Translations under genes and position numbers: made by a program | Shown here: in pieces, positions 1 to 8,269 of the stretch | How positions within the stretch are numbered: position 1 is the stretch's first letter | Layout of the letters: every line of letters begins with the position of its first letter | DNA from: Rhizobium sp. P32RR-XVIII | GTDB lineage: Bacteria; Pseudomonadota; Alphaproteobacteria; Rhizobiales; Rhizobiaceae | Length of the DNA stretch: 64,000 bases | Reading direction: 5' to 3' | Assembly: GCF_012641395.1 (NCBI RefSeq) | Contig: NZ_JABAIH010000009.1 | Coordinates: 162,810-226,809, forward strand | The notes under the pieces: generated by a model | The model's input: only the letters and a program-made list of their open reading frames with translations | The model's database searches: none | Told to the model about the DNA's origin: nothing

Positions 1-520
1 CAATGCGACGAAGACCGCCCCTAGTGTAAGCGCAGGAGCGCGTGGCTATTGCCAATAGCATTAAGCAGCCTAAGAAAAGGCCGCGGAGCGCCTGCGTGGC
101 TTTTGCTTGAAGAGGCTGCTCCCTTTCGGTGTCCACGGGCGATTTTACGAAATCGATGGCAGCTGGTTTCGGTGACATGTCACCGTCGACTGTCGCCACT
201 GAAGGCGCGCATAAGCCGTTCGGTGATTGATACCGCTCCCTCCATGCGACGGCGGCCCGCGATAATTCAACGGCTGATGTTTCCGGCGATACCAGAGATG
301 AGAGATTCTACGTTGAACAGACTGTGGATCTGAATGCGGTTTGGATTGTTCCTTTGGTTGTGTTCTTTGGCCCGATTCGACGGCTCGGCGCGCGGTCGAA
401 GCTCTTTGCATCGCGGAGTTCTCCATCTTTTATAGCCCTGGACCTGATCATGACCTGTTCCCGGCCCGGAAGCCTTTGAGACGACTGTCCCTGCGGATAA
501 CGTCGCTACGTCAAATCACT
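1..520. other. Unassigned stretch at the left edge
   Basis: No convincing gene was seen on either strand. The open frames here have no ribosome binding site, no recognisable domain and unusual composition. The stretch may hold the decayed remains of a gene cut by the window edge, but nothing can be named. Confidence 0.4.
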
Positions 521-820
521 TCAGTCCCCCGTGGCTTCGACTGGGCCTCCGGGTCGCGCTGGTGCACCGCCTTCGTTCTCCCATGACGCTAGTGCTTCTG
601 AGTCTGCGTTTTGCCGGCGCCAGATCGAGGGGAGATACTTCTCCGAAGAAATGGTGCCCGCTTCGATGCGGCGAATAATCACGACTTCTTCCTGATAATC
701 AGCGCCTTCGGCGGCTTCCATCTCGGACGTGGCATAGTTTGCCCGCTTGAGAACACGCTGCAGCGCCGAGCGTTGTTCCTGTGGAGCACTCGCTTGACTA
801 GGTGAACGAAAAGTCACCAT
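521..820 (-). CDS. Small hypothetical protein, 99 aa
   Basis: Not recognised. The ATG at 820 has a clear GGAGGG site just upstream, and a GTG two codons earlier (826) is the alternative start. The protein is soluble, acidic and helix-prone in its middle (residues 15-60, rich in Glu, Arg and Ala), with a Pro/Gly-rich tail and no signal or membrane segment. Its start overlaps the end of the 37-aa membrane peptide at 814-927, so the two are probably translated together. The neighbourhood of small stress genes suggests a stress role, but this is inference only. Confidence 0.5.
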   Translation of the reverse strand: MVTFRSPSQASAPQEQRSALQRVLKRANYATSEMEAAEGADYQEEVVIIRRIEAGTISSEKYLPSIWRRQNADSEALASWENEGGAPARPGGPVEATGD

Positions 821-927
821 AGCCACCCCTCCACAATCAGGAACAGGATGAAGATGACGCTGAAAACGACCAACATTCTGGCTGCCGTGTCGTGATCAAA
901 GCGAGGATGATTGAATATGGAAGACAT
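814..927 (-). CDS. 37-aa single-pass membrane peptide
   Basis: A short frame with a strong AAGGAGG site 7 nt before the ATG at 927. It encodes a polar head (MSSIFNHPRFDHDTAAR), then a hydrophobic helix of about 18 residues running through LVVFSVIFILFLIVEG, and ends WLW. It would sit in the inner membrane with the N-terminus probably cytoplasmic. Its last codons overlap the start of the 99-aa downstream gene, which suggests translational coupling. No family is recognised and no GSR-type promoter was found in front of it. Confidence 0.5.
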   Translation of the reverse strand: MSSIFNHPRFDHDTAARMLVVFSVIFILFLIVEGWLW

Positions 928-1247
928 GACGTCCTCCTTTGCTGGGGGCGAAGGGTCTGAACCTTTTGCGCAGCGCCCGCGTCAAATGCTGTCGACAAAA
1001 AAGATACGCCGCGAATGGGTTTTAAAGAAGGCACCCGCCGCACCGTTTGCCCTAAAGGAAGATGAGCCGACGTTGAGGAAATGCCGTTCAGGCCGCCGGG
1101 TGATAAGCATCGAATTCCGAAACCAAGCTCGGTATTCAAGCGACCAGCCAAGTTCAGCTCCTATAGGAACTGCGGCTCAGCGGCCGGTGGCGACAACGGC
1201 GAATGGATCGGATGAGTAATCGGCCGAATGTATGGAGAAAAAACGGT
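928..1247. other. Divergent intergenic region
   Basis: About 320 bases between the leftward small-peptide pair and the rightward catalase gene. Open frames exist on both strands but lack ribosome binding sites and recognisable content. The region should hold the promoter of the leftward pair, but no GGAAC-type site was found for it. Confidence 0.4.
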
Positions 1248-1272
1248 GGAACATTCCTCCGGCAGGTCGGTT
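1248..1272 (+). promoter_or_regulatory. EcfG-type (GSR) promoter for the Mn-catalase fusion
   Basis: GGAAC at 1248-1252, a 16-nt spacer and GGTT at 1269-1272. This fits the alphaproteobacterial EcfG consensus GGAAC-N16/17-cGTT. The start codon lies 30 nt downstream, so the leader would be short. Confidence 0.65.
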
Positions 1273-1301
1273 AGTTGACGTCAAATCAGGGAGGACGTCC
1301 A

Positions 1302-2579
1302 ATGTATCACCACGTGAAGAAGCTCATGTACACCGTACGGGTTGACGAGCCTGATCCTAAGTTCGGCAACATGTTGCTTGAGCAATTCGGTGGCGCCAAC
1401 GGCGAACTCGCGGCGGCCATGCAATACTCGATTCAGGGCCTGAACTGCGAGGACCCTGGACGCAAAGACCTCCTGATGGATATCGGGACAGAAGAGCTCA
1501 GTCACCTTGAGATTGTGGGCACCTTAGCAAGGATGCACCTGAGACCGTTGAAGTCGGTCAGAGAGGAGGCGGAAGCGGACCCGCTGATCGCCATTGCCGG
1601 CGGCGGTGGCGTAAATCTGTTCAATTCCATGGGAAATCCGTGGACGGCAGATTACCTCAAGATTACGGGTGAATTGGATGTGGATCTAAGAAGCAACATT
1701 GCTGCTGAAGCACGGGCCAAGATCGTTTACGAGCGCTTGATCAATTTTTGCCGTGATCCGGGCACCAAGGATGCGCTGCAGTTCCTGATGACCCGAGAAA
1801 TCACGCACATGCGTGCGTTTTCACTGGCTCTGGAAAGCATGGGCAAGCCATCGCTGAGCATTGGCAGTATTGCGCCGACCCCAGGCTTGGTTGATCAATT
1901 CTTCAATGATTCCACGGGTCAAGGTGATCTCGGTGAAGTCGACTCGCGCGGTCCATGGAATGAAGGAGAATCTTGGGAGTTTGTAGAGGCGCCGGCCTTT
2001 AAAGATCTCAGGGGAGCGGAGAACACAGGACCAGCCATCCGCGCCCAGAGTGCCCCTCCGGAAGGACTAGAGGCGGTTCAAGGTCTGCTTGTTGACGAGC
2101 TCCGCGACCTGCTGCATGCCGAAAAGCAGCTATTAAAGGCGTTGCCGAAGATGCGGAAAGCTGCTCACTCGAGGCAACTCCAAACGCTATTGCAGCACCA
2201 TTTCAACGAGACAGAAGAGCAGGTGGAACGCCTAAACGAAAGTCTACGCATTCTTGGTTCAGCAGCTCACGCCAAGCCCTGCAAGGGTATGGCGGGCTTG
2301 ATAGAGGAAGGCGAGGAAGTGATTGCGGAAGGCAAGAAAAAGGAGGAGGCTCCCGCAGATCTGGCCTTGATCGGAGCAGCGTTGCGGGTTGAGCACTACG
2401 AAATCGCCGCCTACACCAATGCTCGCAATTTGGCACTGCAACTTGAGCTGCCGGTAGTAGCCCAGTTATTGACCCTGTCGCTGGGCGAGGAGCAGAATGC
2501 GGGACAGTTGCTGGATCAGGTTGCTCAGCCTTTGATGTCGGCGGCAAGAATGCCTCGCAACGTCATCTTGGATAAATAA
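1302..2579 (+). CDS. Manganese catalase fused to a YciF/DUF892 ferritin-like domain, 425 aa
   Basis: Residues 1-235 read as a di-manganese catalase, which splits hydrogen peroxide: the metal-ligand helices carry EELSHLE and REITHMRAF motifs, plus a conserved glycine-rich loop (AGGGG). After a linker, residues about 250-415 match the DUF892/YciF four-helix ferritin-like domain (DLLHAEKQLLKALPKM start, later EHYEIAAYTNARNLA). Separate catalases of this type are about 290 aa and YciF about 165 aa, so this is a fusion of two proteins that are often neighbours. The ATG at 1302 is chosen over the upstream TTG at 1275 because of the GGGAGGA site and the promoter at 1248-1272. The product is probably cytoplasmic and acts in peroxide and stationary-phase stress. 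Confidence 0.88.
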   Translation: MYHHVKKLMYTVRVDEPDPKFGNMLLEQFGGANGELAAAMQYSIQGLNCEDPGRKDLLMDIGTEELSHLEIVGTLARMHLRPLKSVREEAEADPLIAIAGGGGVNLFNSMGNPWTADYLKITGELDVDLRSNIAAEARAKIVYERLINFCRDPGTKDALQFLMTREITHMRAFSLALESMGKPSLSIGSIAPTPGLVDQFFNDSTGQGDLGEVDSRGPWNEGESWEFVEAPAFKDLRGAENTGPAIRAQSAPPEGLEAVQGLLVDELRDLLHAEKQLLKALPKMRKAAHSRQLQTLLQHHFNETEEQVERLNESLRILGSAAHAKPCKGMAGLIEEGEEVIAEGKKKEEAPADLALIGAALRVEHYEIAAYTNARNLALQLELPVVAQLLTLSLGEEQNAGQLLDQVAQPLMSAARMPRNVILDK

Positions 2580-3083
2580 ACAGGTGGCTTCCATGGTTGA
2601 AGCGCATCGGCGGATTCTCCGGGACGAAAACTCTACGAAAACCGACCGTGGCATCTGGCCACTGCCACACGTGCCTCTTGCAGGTAGCCGACCACCGCGC
2701 TCATCAGGACAGAAGAGTTTGACACTGATAAGCCCCTTAATGCTGGAGGATCTCAGGCCGTCCTCGTGATAACAGAGCACTACAGTCCACGGCGCCGAGC
2801 CGGCAAGGCAGATAAGCGACCAGGATCCTGGGGAGAGGTTATCCTGGCCGCGGACTTACCCGGGGTTCGGAACGGCGCAGAGACGCTGATGCGGGCGGTA
2901 AGGTACCCACGCGATCCAAAAGACCCAAATGATCAAGATTCAGCTAGGTTCCGGTTCAGACGCGTGCGAGGAAGAACTTTGACCCGTTCTATCCAGACTT
3001 AATCCGATCGAAGCTGCTATTCGATCGGTTCGCGCGCAAGCTTCAGGGTGTCACTGCGCTCGTTGGCTGCTCACGACGGCGGA
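2580..3083. other. Intergenic region with one inverted repeat
   Basis: No supported gene. An inverted repeat with 9-bp arms (CCGATCGAA at 3004-3012 and its complement at 3020-3028) lies about 55 nt past the stop of the leftward DUF982 gene and could end its transcript, though no T-run follows. The rest shows nothing recognisable. Confidence 0.4.
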
Positions 3084-3386
3084 TTAGGCCTTGGTCGCGG
3101 TTTTCGGCGGCACTTCGGTGCGTGAGGCGACGCCCCTCCCGACAGCGGGCATTCCCGCCTCAAGGCAAGCCGCAATAAAGGCTTCGCGAGCCACTTCTGC
3201 GGGAACTGCCCGGCTGATCGCTCCACGGCATTTGTCGATTGCCCGATCATATCGCTCGCCATGACGCAAAGGCCATTCGTTTTCGAGAAAATCCAGGGCG
3301 TCGAAGGCGGTATGAAATGTGCGTTCAAGTCCGCATTGCAGGTGGATTGCGACTGGAACTCGCCAAGGGACGTCATTGATAAACAT
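3084..3386 (-). CDS. DUF982 domain protein, 100 aa
   Basis: Matches the DUF982 family, common in rhizobia and of unknown function: a W-x-x-PV start (VPWRVPVAIHLQCG), then the conserved FLENEWPLRHGERYDRA and REAFIAACLEAGM blocks. The ATG at 3386 is used because AAAGGAGG precedes it by 7 nt; an in-frame extension upstream has no such site. A GSR-type promoter lies about 100 nt upstream. Soluble, with no signal peptide. DUF982 genes are often present in many copies on rhizobial replicons; a stress role here follows from the promoter only. Confidence 0.85.
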   Translation of the reverse strand: MFINDVPWRVPVAIHLQCGLERTFHTAFDALDFLENEWPLRHGERYDRAIDKCRGAISRAVPAEVAREAFIAACLEAGMPAVGRGVASRTEVPPKTATKA

Positions 3387-3497
3387 GATCACTCCTCCTT
3401 TCGCGATATACCAATGCACGAAGATCCATGAGATCGCGGCCCTTTCAGAATCGGCAAGAAACGGGCGGAGCAACAAACTGCCGCGATCCCAACCTCA

Positions 3498-3522
3498 AAC
3501 AGTTACAGGTTGCGAATGTTCC
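3498..3522 (-). promoter_or_regulatory. EcfG-type promoter for the DUF982 gene
   Basis: Read on the minus strand: GGAAC (3518-3522), 16-nt spacer, TGTT (3498-3501). A variant GTACCGTACG motif lies about 10 bp upstream of the -35 element, resembling the TAGCGTAC motif seen before three other sites in the window. Confidence 0.65.
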
Positions 3523-3547
3523 GGTCTGGTATAGTACCGTACGCTTC

Positions 3548-3655
3548 CTAGCGACGACGCCGGGCGATTGCTCCAAGCACGACTATCATCATTAGCAGCA
3601 GCCACGTTTCCCAGACTCGCGGAGTTCTTCGTGACGTTCGGCTTCAAGTGCGCAT
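3548..3655 (-). pseudogene. Tiny membrane peptide interrupted by an early TGA
   Basis: GGAGGAGG stands 4 nt before the ATG at 3655, but the frame reads MRT, then TGA, then continues open for 31 codons as SRTSRRTPRVWETW followed by a hydrophobic helix and a terminal RRRR. Replacing the TGA by TGG (one base) would give a 35-aa single-pass membrane peptide. A nonsense mutation, read-through or a different start are all possible. Positive charges at both ends of the helix are as expected for a small membrane protein. Confidence 0.35.
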
Positions 3656-3896
3656 TTCCTCCTCCGCCGTTGCTGTGCGAGAGGTGCTGGTAACCGATGT
3701 TCTGCCCCCCACGTTGTCCTGTCCGCCTTGATCTGTGACCGGCATTCCATGGACGAGCGAAGGGAGTTTCTTGGACGCTGCCGAATCATCCTTGCGAAGG
3801 ATGAGGCGATACAACAGGCCACCGAGAGTGCAGACACGGAGATTGCTCCGGCTATTGCAATCTCCTCACATCATGGCACGGAGGGCGCAGGTCCAA

Positions 3897-5102
3897 TCAC
3901 CGAACAAGGAACCCAAGCACTGCTGCGTTTGCCAGATCGATGAAGAATGCGGAGACGAGTGGCAGGATGATGAACGCGATGGTCGCTGCTCCGTGGATTT
4001 TAGTGACCGCCGTCATGTTGGCTATTGCCGTGGGGGTAGCTCCTAGCGAAATCCCGCAAAAGCCGGCGGAAATGACCGCCGCATTGTAGTTGCGGCCCAT
4101 GGCTGGGAACACGACCAAGATGATGTAGATGACGGCCGCAAGCGTCTGCACCGCCAGCACGATCGCGAGCGAAAGGCCGAGCCCGCTCAGGCCCCACAAC
4201 TGCATGCTCATCAAAGACATCGCCAGGAACACGTTCAGCGAGAGATCGGATATCAGCGCGAGACCGCGGGTGTGCGTCGGCCACGGCAAGCTCGGTGCTA
4301 GGATCGGAATGCTGTTCGTCATCGCAATGGCGATCAATAGACAGACGACGAACAGCGGAAGGTTGATACCCGCGTCCAGGATAATCTCGTGTAGGGCATA
4401 GCCAATTAGAATCGCAACATTTGTCACCAGCAATGTGCGCAACAGGCTGATGTAGCTGACATCGTCTTCATGGCTCCTGACTGTATCCCGCGAGACCCCA
4501 ATTGTCAGCTCCTCGTCCTTGGGGCCGCTCAAGCCATTCCGGGTGATCAGATACTGTGCAAGTGGTCCCCCGACGAGGCTGGCGACGACCAGGCCGAGCG
4601 TTGCGCTGGCAATGCCGATTTCGAGAGCATTTGTGAGACCGAAACGGCTCGACACAATCGGAGCCCAGGCAATCGTCGTGCCGTGCCCGCCGATCAGCGA
4701 GGTCGAACCGAGAAGGATTGCCATGCCTTGTGGAAGACCGAGCACTTTCCCCATTCCGAAGGCCACAATGTTCTGGATTACCAGAAAAGCAAGCGTGGCG
4801 GCCAGCAGGATTAGAAACGGCTTGCCTCCAGCAAGGAGATCGGAGAGCCGCGCGTTCAGGCCAATGCCGGTGAAAAAGTAAAGCAGCAACATGTCGCGTG
4901 CGGCAAGCGTGAAGCTGATCTCGATGCCGAAGAACTCATAGGCGGCGAGCGTCACCAACGCTGCCAGGAGGCCGCCCGTGACCGCCTCCGGAATGCTCCA
5001 GCGGGTGAGAGCGGGGATGAGTCGATTGAGGTTCGCGCCAGCGAAGAACACCAGGATCGCTATGGTGAACGACAGCAGTCCTGGGACCTGTATTGTCGAC
5101 AT
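3897..5102 (-). CDS. gltS: Sodium/glutamate symporter GltS, 401 aa
   Basis: Inner-membrane Na+-coupled glutamate uptake carrier. The translation is hydrophobic throughout, with about ten membrane segments, and carries the GltS re-entrant-loop signature GSTSLIGGHGTTIAWAP near residue 135 plus a second pseudo-repeat (FCGISLGATPTAIANM) near residue 350. The length equals that of E. coli GltS (401). It starts at the ATG at 5102 and stands alone, divergent from the transport genes at 5.3 kb. No regulatory site is recognised in the 230-bp divergent region. Confidence 0.92.
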   Translation of the reverse strand: MSTIQVPGLLSFTIAILVFFAGANLNRLIPALTRWSIPEAVTGGLLAALVTLAAYEFFGIEISFTLAARDMLLLYFFTGIGLNARLSDLLAGGKPFLILLAATLAFLVIQNIVAFGMGKVLGLPQGMAILLGSTSLIGGHGTTIAWAPIVSSRFGLTNALEIGIASATLGLVVASLVGGPLAQYLITRNGLSGPKDEELTIGVSRDTVRSHEDDVSYISLLRTLLVTNVAILIGYALHEIILDAGINLPLFVVCLLIAIAMTNSIPILAPSLPWPTHTRGLALISDLSLNVFLAMSLMSMQLWGLSGLGLSLAIVLAVQTLAAVIYIILVVFPAMGRNYNAAVISAGFCGISLGATPTAIANMTAVTKIHGAATIAFIILPLVSAFFIDLANAAVLGFLVR

Positions 5103-5332
5103 GCGCCACCTCGCCGGAGTTGCAGCCGAGCACGCAGCAATGACTGCGTGTCGTCACTTTGACATGCGCCAGACAATTAGGCGAGCGGAAATAGCCTCGC
5201 CACGCTCATCTAAAGAGCTTAGAATAGTTGGCTATCGGCCCACAACTGAATGTGGCATTCTACGTCACCTGCTTACCGACCGCGCATCTCGTGAAGCAGC
5301 AGAGTGGAACGCTCTGATCGGGGGATGGTAAG

Positions 5333-5866
5333 ATGACAGTGCGCGACCTCGATACGAACGATTCAAACAGGTCTACATGGCGCTTCAAGCTCGGCATCTT
5401 TTTGGCGTGTCTTGTCATTGGCGCATGGCTGCTGGTGCCAATTCTGGCATGGACAGGCGCCTCCGCCGCAGCCATCGCCACCGTCACGGGAATGATCTTC
5501 ATCTGGAACAAGGTGTTGATCCTCGTGACTATCGCAGTCATGGGAAAGCCGGGCTTTCAAGAGCTGAAACGGACCATCTTCGGGGTCTTCCGGTTCCCGC
5601 CGGAAAGCAGCATTGGCCCGGTGCGATACAATATCGGTCTCGTCATGTTCACCGTTCCGCTCCTGATCGCGATACTTGAGCCATATGCGATCTTGATATG
5701 GCCTTCGATCAGTCGAAACACCTGGGACGAGGTGCTGACCGACGTCATCTTCCTGGCGAGCTTCCTCGTACTCGGCGGTAACTTCTGGGAGAAATTTCAT
5801 GCGCTGTTCGTGCGCGAGGCGCGTGTCGTCTCGACGACGGATGACCGTCCGACCGCCGCTCCCTGA
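5333..5866 (+). CDS. Transporter-suffix-domain membrane protein, 177 aa
   Basis: A four-helix inner-membrane protein resembling the short 'transporter suffix domain' proteins found next to efflux pumps in alphaproteobacteria. Hydrophobic segments lie near residues 20-40, 45-68, 98-120 and 138-156. The ATG has GGGGGATGG in front of it. It precedes the HlyD/DUF2955 pair by 104 bp and may belong to the same efflux unit. The function is not known. A degenerate promoter-like GGAAC-N16-GGTA overlaps the start and was not counted. Confidence 0.65.
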   Translation: MTVRDLDTNDSNRSTWRFKLGIFLACLVIGAWLLVPILAWTGASAAAIATVTGMIFIWNKVLILVTIAVMGKPGFQELKRTIFGVFRFPPESSIGPVRYNIGLVMFTVPLLIAILEPYAILIWPSISRNTWDEVLTDVIFLASFLVLGGNFWEKFHALFVREARVVSTTDDRPTAAP

Positions 5867-5970
5867 TGTTTTGTTCAATCACCGGACGGCTTCAGCTTGG
5901 GGCACGGAGGAGGGTTGGACGCGTGCCGATCGGCGATTTCTCCGCGCCACGGAGATGAGAGGGCAGGAAT

Positions 5971-7077
5971 ATGGGTCCCGATGACGAAGTGGCTGCAGCC
6001 GATAAACCGGCTAGACCCGGCAATCAGTTGCGCAATATCGCGCTTGGCATCCTGCTGGTTGCCGTCGTCCTCTTCGTCCTATCGATATTCATGGAACGAA
6101 GGACGCCAATTTCGTCGCAGGCGCAGGTTCAGGCATATGTCGTGGGCATTGCCCCCGAGGTTGCAGGCAGGGTGATCGATGTCGGCGTTACTGACAACTC
6201 GCGTGTCGAGGCGGATCAGGTCCTCTTTCACCTTGATCCGAACACGTACAATATCGCGGTCGAGCGGGCGGAAGCTACTCTCTCGATGATCGGCCAGTCG
6301 ATCGGTGCGTCAACCGCGACCGTCGACGCCGTTCAGGCGAAGCTCGTCGAAGCGGAGTCGAGGCGAGACAACTTGCGCGACCAGGCCACAAGAGCGTTGG
6401 CGCTTGCCAATCGTGGCGTGTTCGCCAAGTCCCGGTACGACGAAGCCAAATCCGCCTTTGACCAGTCCGAGGCGCTGGTCAAGGCAAGCGAGGCGGAGCT
6501 TGCCAAGGCAAAGGAACAGTTGGGGCCGGCAGGCAAGGACAATCCGCAGATCAAGGAGGCACTGGCAGCCCTTGAACGTGCGCAGGTCGACCTGCTGAGG
6601 ACGACCGTTCGCGCGCCGTCTGCGGGGGTGGTCACGAACCTTCAGCTTGCGGTCGGCAACGTCCTCAATCCTGGACAGACAGCCATGACATTCATCGACG
6701 TCGGCACGATCTGGATCGCGGCAGCGTTCAAGGAGAACAGCCTTGGGAACATCGCGGCGGGCAACAGCGCGGACATCATCTTCGATGTTCTGCCCGGAGA
6801 ATTGTTCACGGCCAAAGTGGAAAGCGTGGGCTTCGGCGTGTCACAAGGCGCGACGGACCCCAGCTCCGGTCTGCCGATCATCCGCTCGGACAGTGGCTGG
6901 CTGAGAGACCCGCAGCGCTTTCGCGTTCGGCTACTGTTGGATGAACCACAGCGACCGCAGGGCGCGCGCTACGGGTCGCAGGCAACCGTCGTCGTCTATA
7001 CCGGAAACAACCTCATCACGAATGCAGTGGGCGCGTTGTGGATTCGAATCCTGTCGGTGCTGAGCTATGTCCGTTGA
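5971..7077 (+). CDS. HlyD/EmrA-type membrane fusion protein, 368 aa
   Basis: Periplasmic adaptor of an efflux system. One membrane anchor (residues about 24-43), a first lipoyl half with AYVVGIAPEVAGRV, a long helical hairpin (about 90-205, Ala/Glu/Lys-rich), the second lipoyl half with VRAPSAGVV, and a beta-barrel region with the usual FIDVGTIWIAAAFKE. The length is typical. Its end overlaps the next gene by 11 nt, so adaptor and partner are co-translated. The substrate is unknown; DUF2955 partners suggest aromatic or drug-like compounds. Confidence 0.88.
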   Translation: MGPDDEVAAADKPARPGNQLRNIALGILLVAVVLFVLSIFMERRTPISSQAQVQAYVVGIAPEVAGRVIDVGVTDNSRVEADQVLFHLDPNTYNIAVERAEATLSMIGQSIGASTATVDAVQAKLVEAESRRDNLRDQATRALALANRGVFAKSRYDEAKSAFDQSEALVKASEAELAKAKEQLGPAGKDNPQIKEALAALERAQVDLLRTTVRAPSAGVVTNLQLAVGNVLNPGQTAMTFIDVGTIWIAAAFKENSLGNIAAGNSADIIFDVLPGELFTAKVESVGFGVSQGATDPSSGLPIIRSDSGWLRDPQRFRVRLLLDEPQRPQGARYGSQATVVVYTGNNLITNAVGALWIRILSVLSYVR

Positions 7078-8146
7078 CCAAGGGAGACGCACGAACAGTT
7101 CCCCCATGAGTGAACCGCAACGCCGGGCTCTCCGGGTGGCGCTGGCCGTTTCCGTGGGCTTTGTCGCCTCGGCGGCAGTGGGTGCCGTCTTCCCTTTCAT
7201 CGGCCCGCTTTTTGCGGCTCAGTTTCTCTTGTCCAGTTCCCGGCCTCTTCCCGTCGCGCAGACGATCGGCATGGTCCTGCTCATTTTGGCCACTGGCCTA
7301 CTTCTGATATTTCTGACGGCGGCTCTCATCGATCGACCGATTGTCTTTCTGGCGGTGCTGGGATTGGTCTATTTCTGCTGCTTCGCCGTGCAGGCTATTG
7401 GAAAGGGCGGGCCCGCGGTCTTTCTGGTGCTCGTCGTAGCGATCATCGTGCCGCTGGTGGGTGTTCTCCATCCCACGTTTGCCGACTCCGTTCTCTCTAT
7501 CCTGATCGGCGCAGTTTTGAGTGCGACGGCGCTCATGTGGCTCAGCCATGCCCTGGTTCCAGAACCAACGGCCATCACTGCGGCTCCGGAACAAGAAACC
7601 GCGCGTCATGATCAGCCCGTCCATCGAGCCTGCGCCAACACCGTGATCCTGTTGTTTGCCGTTGCTGTTTGCATAGCGAGCAACCAGCTAGTCGCCGCGG
7701 TGGTCATCCCAATCACCGTCGTCTCCCTGCTGGACCAGCTCGACATTGCGGCCAGCGGGCGCGCGGCACTGGGTCTCGTCGTTGTGAACGTTTTCGGGGG
7801 CATCCTCGCAGCGCTTGCCTATGGTCTTCTGAGCGTGAGGCCGAGCCTGGCCCTCATGTTTGCGATTTTACTCATCGTTTCATTGGGCCTTGGCGCACGC
7901 GGCGCGTCTCGCTCAAGCGATGCGACGATGTATGCCGGAGCGCTGACGACGTTCCTCATTCTGTTTGGCCTTGGAGTGTCGCCGCTGCCCGGAAGCGCGG
8001 CGGAGTCGCTTTCGACGCGCGTCGTCTATGTCACAGCCGCCATCATCTACACGGTTGTCGCTGCGGCGCTGCTCTGGCCGCGCCCGTCCTTGAGACCGAC
8101 ACGAGGGCAATGGGGAAGAAACCACATTGAGAAGGAACCACGATGA
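7067..8146 (+). CDS. DUF2955/FUSC-like membrane protein, 359 aa
   Basis: Inner-membrane partner of the preceding HlyD adaptor. Ten or so hydrophobic segments in two halves split by a polar loop (about residues 170-185), with the N-terminal AVGAVFPFIGPLFAAQF typical of DUF2955 proteins, which resemble aromatic-acid exporters of the FUSC group. A second ATG 13 codons in (7106) is a possible alternative start. It overlaps the adaptor by 11 nt. No outer-membrane channel gene is seen nearby. Confidence 0.8.
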   Translation: MSVDQGRRTNSSPMSEPQRRALRVALAVSVGFVASAAVGAVFPFIGPLFAAQFLLSSSRPLPVAQTIGMVLLILATGLLLIFLTAALIDRPIVFLAVLGLVYFCCFAVQAIGKGGPAVFLVLVVAIIVPLVGVLHPTFADSVLSILIGAVLSATALMWLSHALVPEPTAITAAPEQETARHDQPVHRACANTVILLFAVAVCIASNQLVAAVVIPITVVSLLDQLDIAASGRAALGLVVVNVFGGILAALAYGLLSVRPSLALMFAILLIVSLGLGARGASRSSDATMYAGALTTFLILFGLGVSPLPGSAAESLSTRVVYVTAAIIYTVVAAALLWPRPSLRPTRGQWGRNHIEKEPR

Positions 8147-8269
8147 GACTAGAGAACAGGGTGGCAGTCGCTACGGGCACGGCTGTCCCCAAAGGCTTGA
8201 GCAAGACAATCCGACGATCGAATTCTGCTGTCTCTAAACTCCACGCGAACCGGAGAAGCGCTCGTGGCT
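8144..8269 (+). pseudogene. Vestige of a short-chain dehydrogenase start
   Basis: An ATG overlapping the stop of the upstream gene (ATGA), behind AAGGAACC, opens a 41-codon frame beginning MRLENRVAVATGTA. This is the N-terminal strand and the start of the glycine-rich loop of short-chain dehydrogenases. After about 15 residues the match is lost and the frame runs into the start of the antiporter gene. It is best read as the remnant of a deleted SDR gene, once the last gene of the efflux operon. Confidence 0.45.

Noticed and set aside
5313..5340. GGAAC-N16-GGTA near the start of the suffix-domain gene
   Set aside because: The -10 has GTA in place of GTT, and the start of transcription would fall on the start codon; not counted among the GSR sites.
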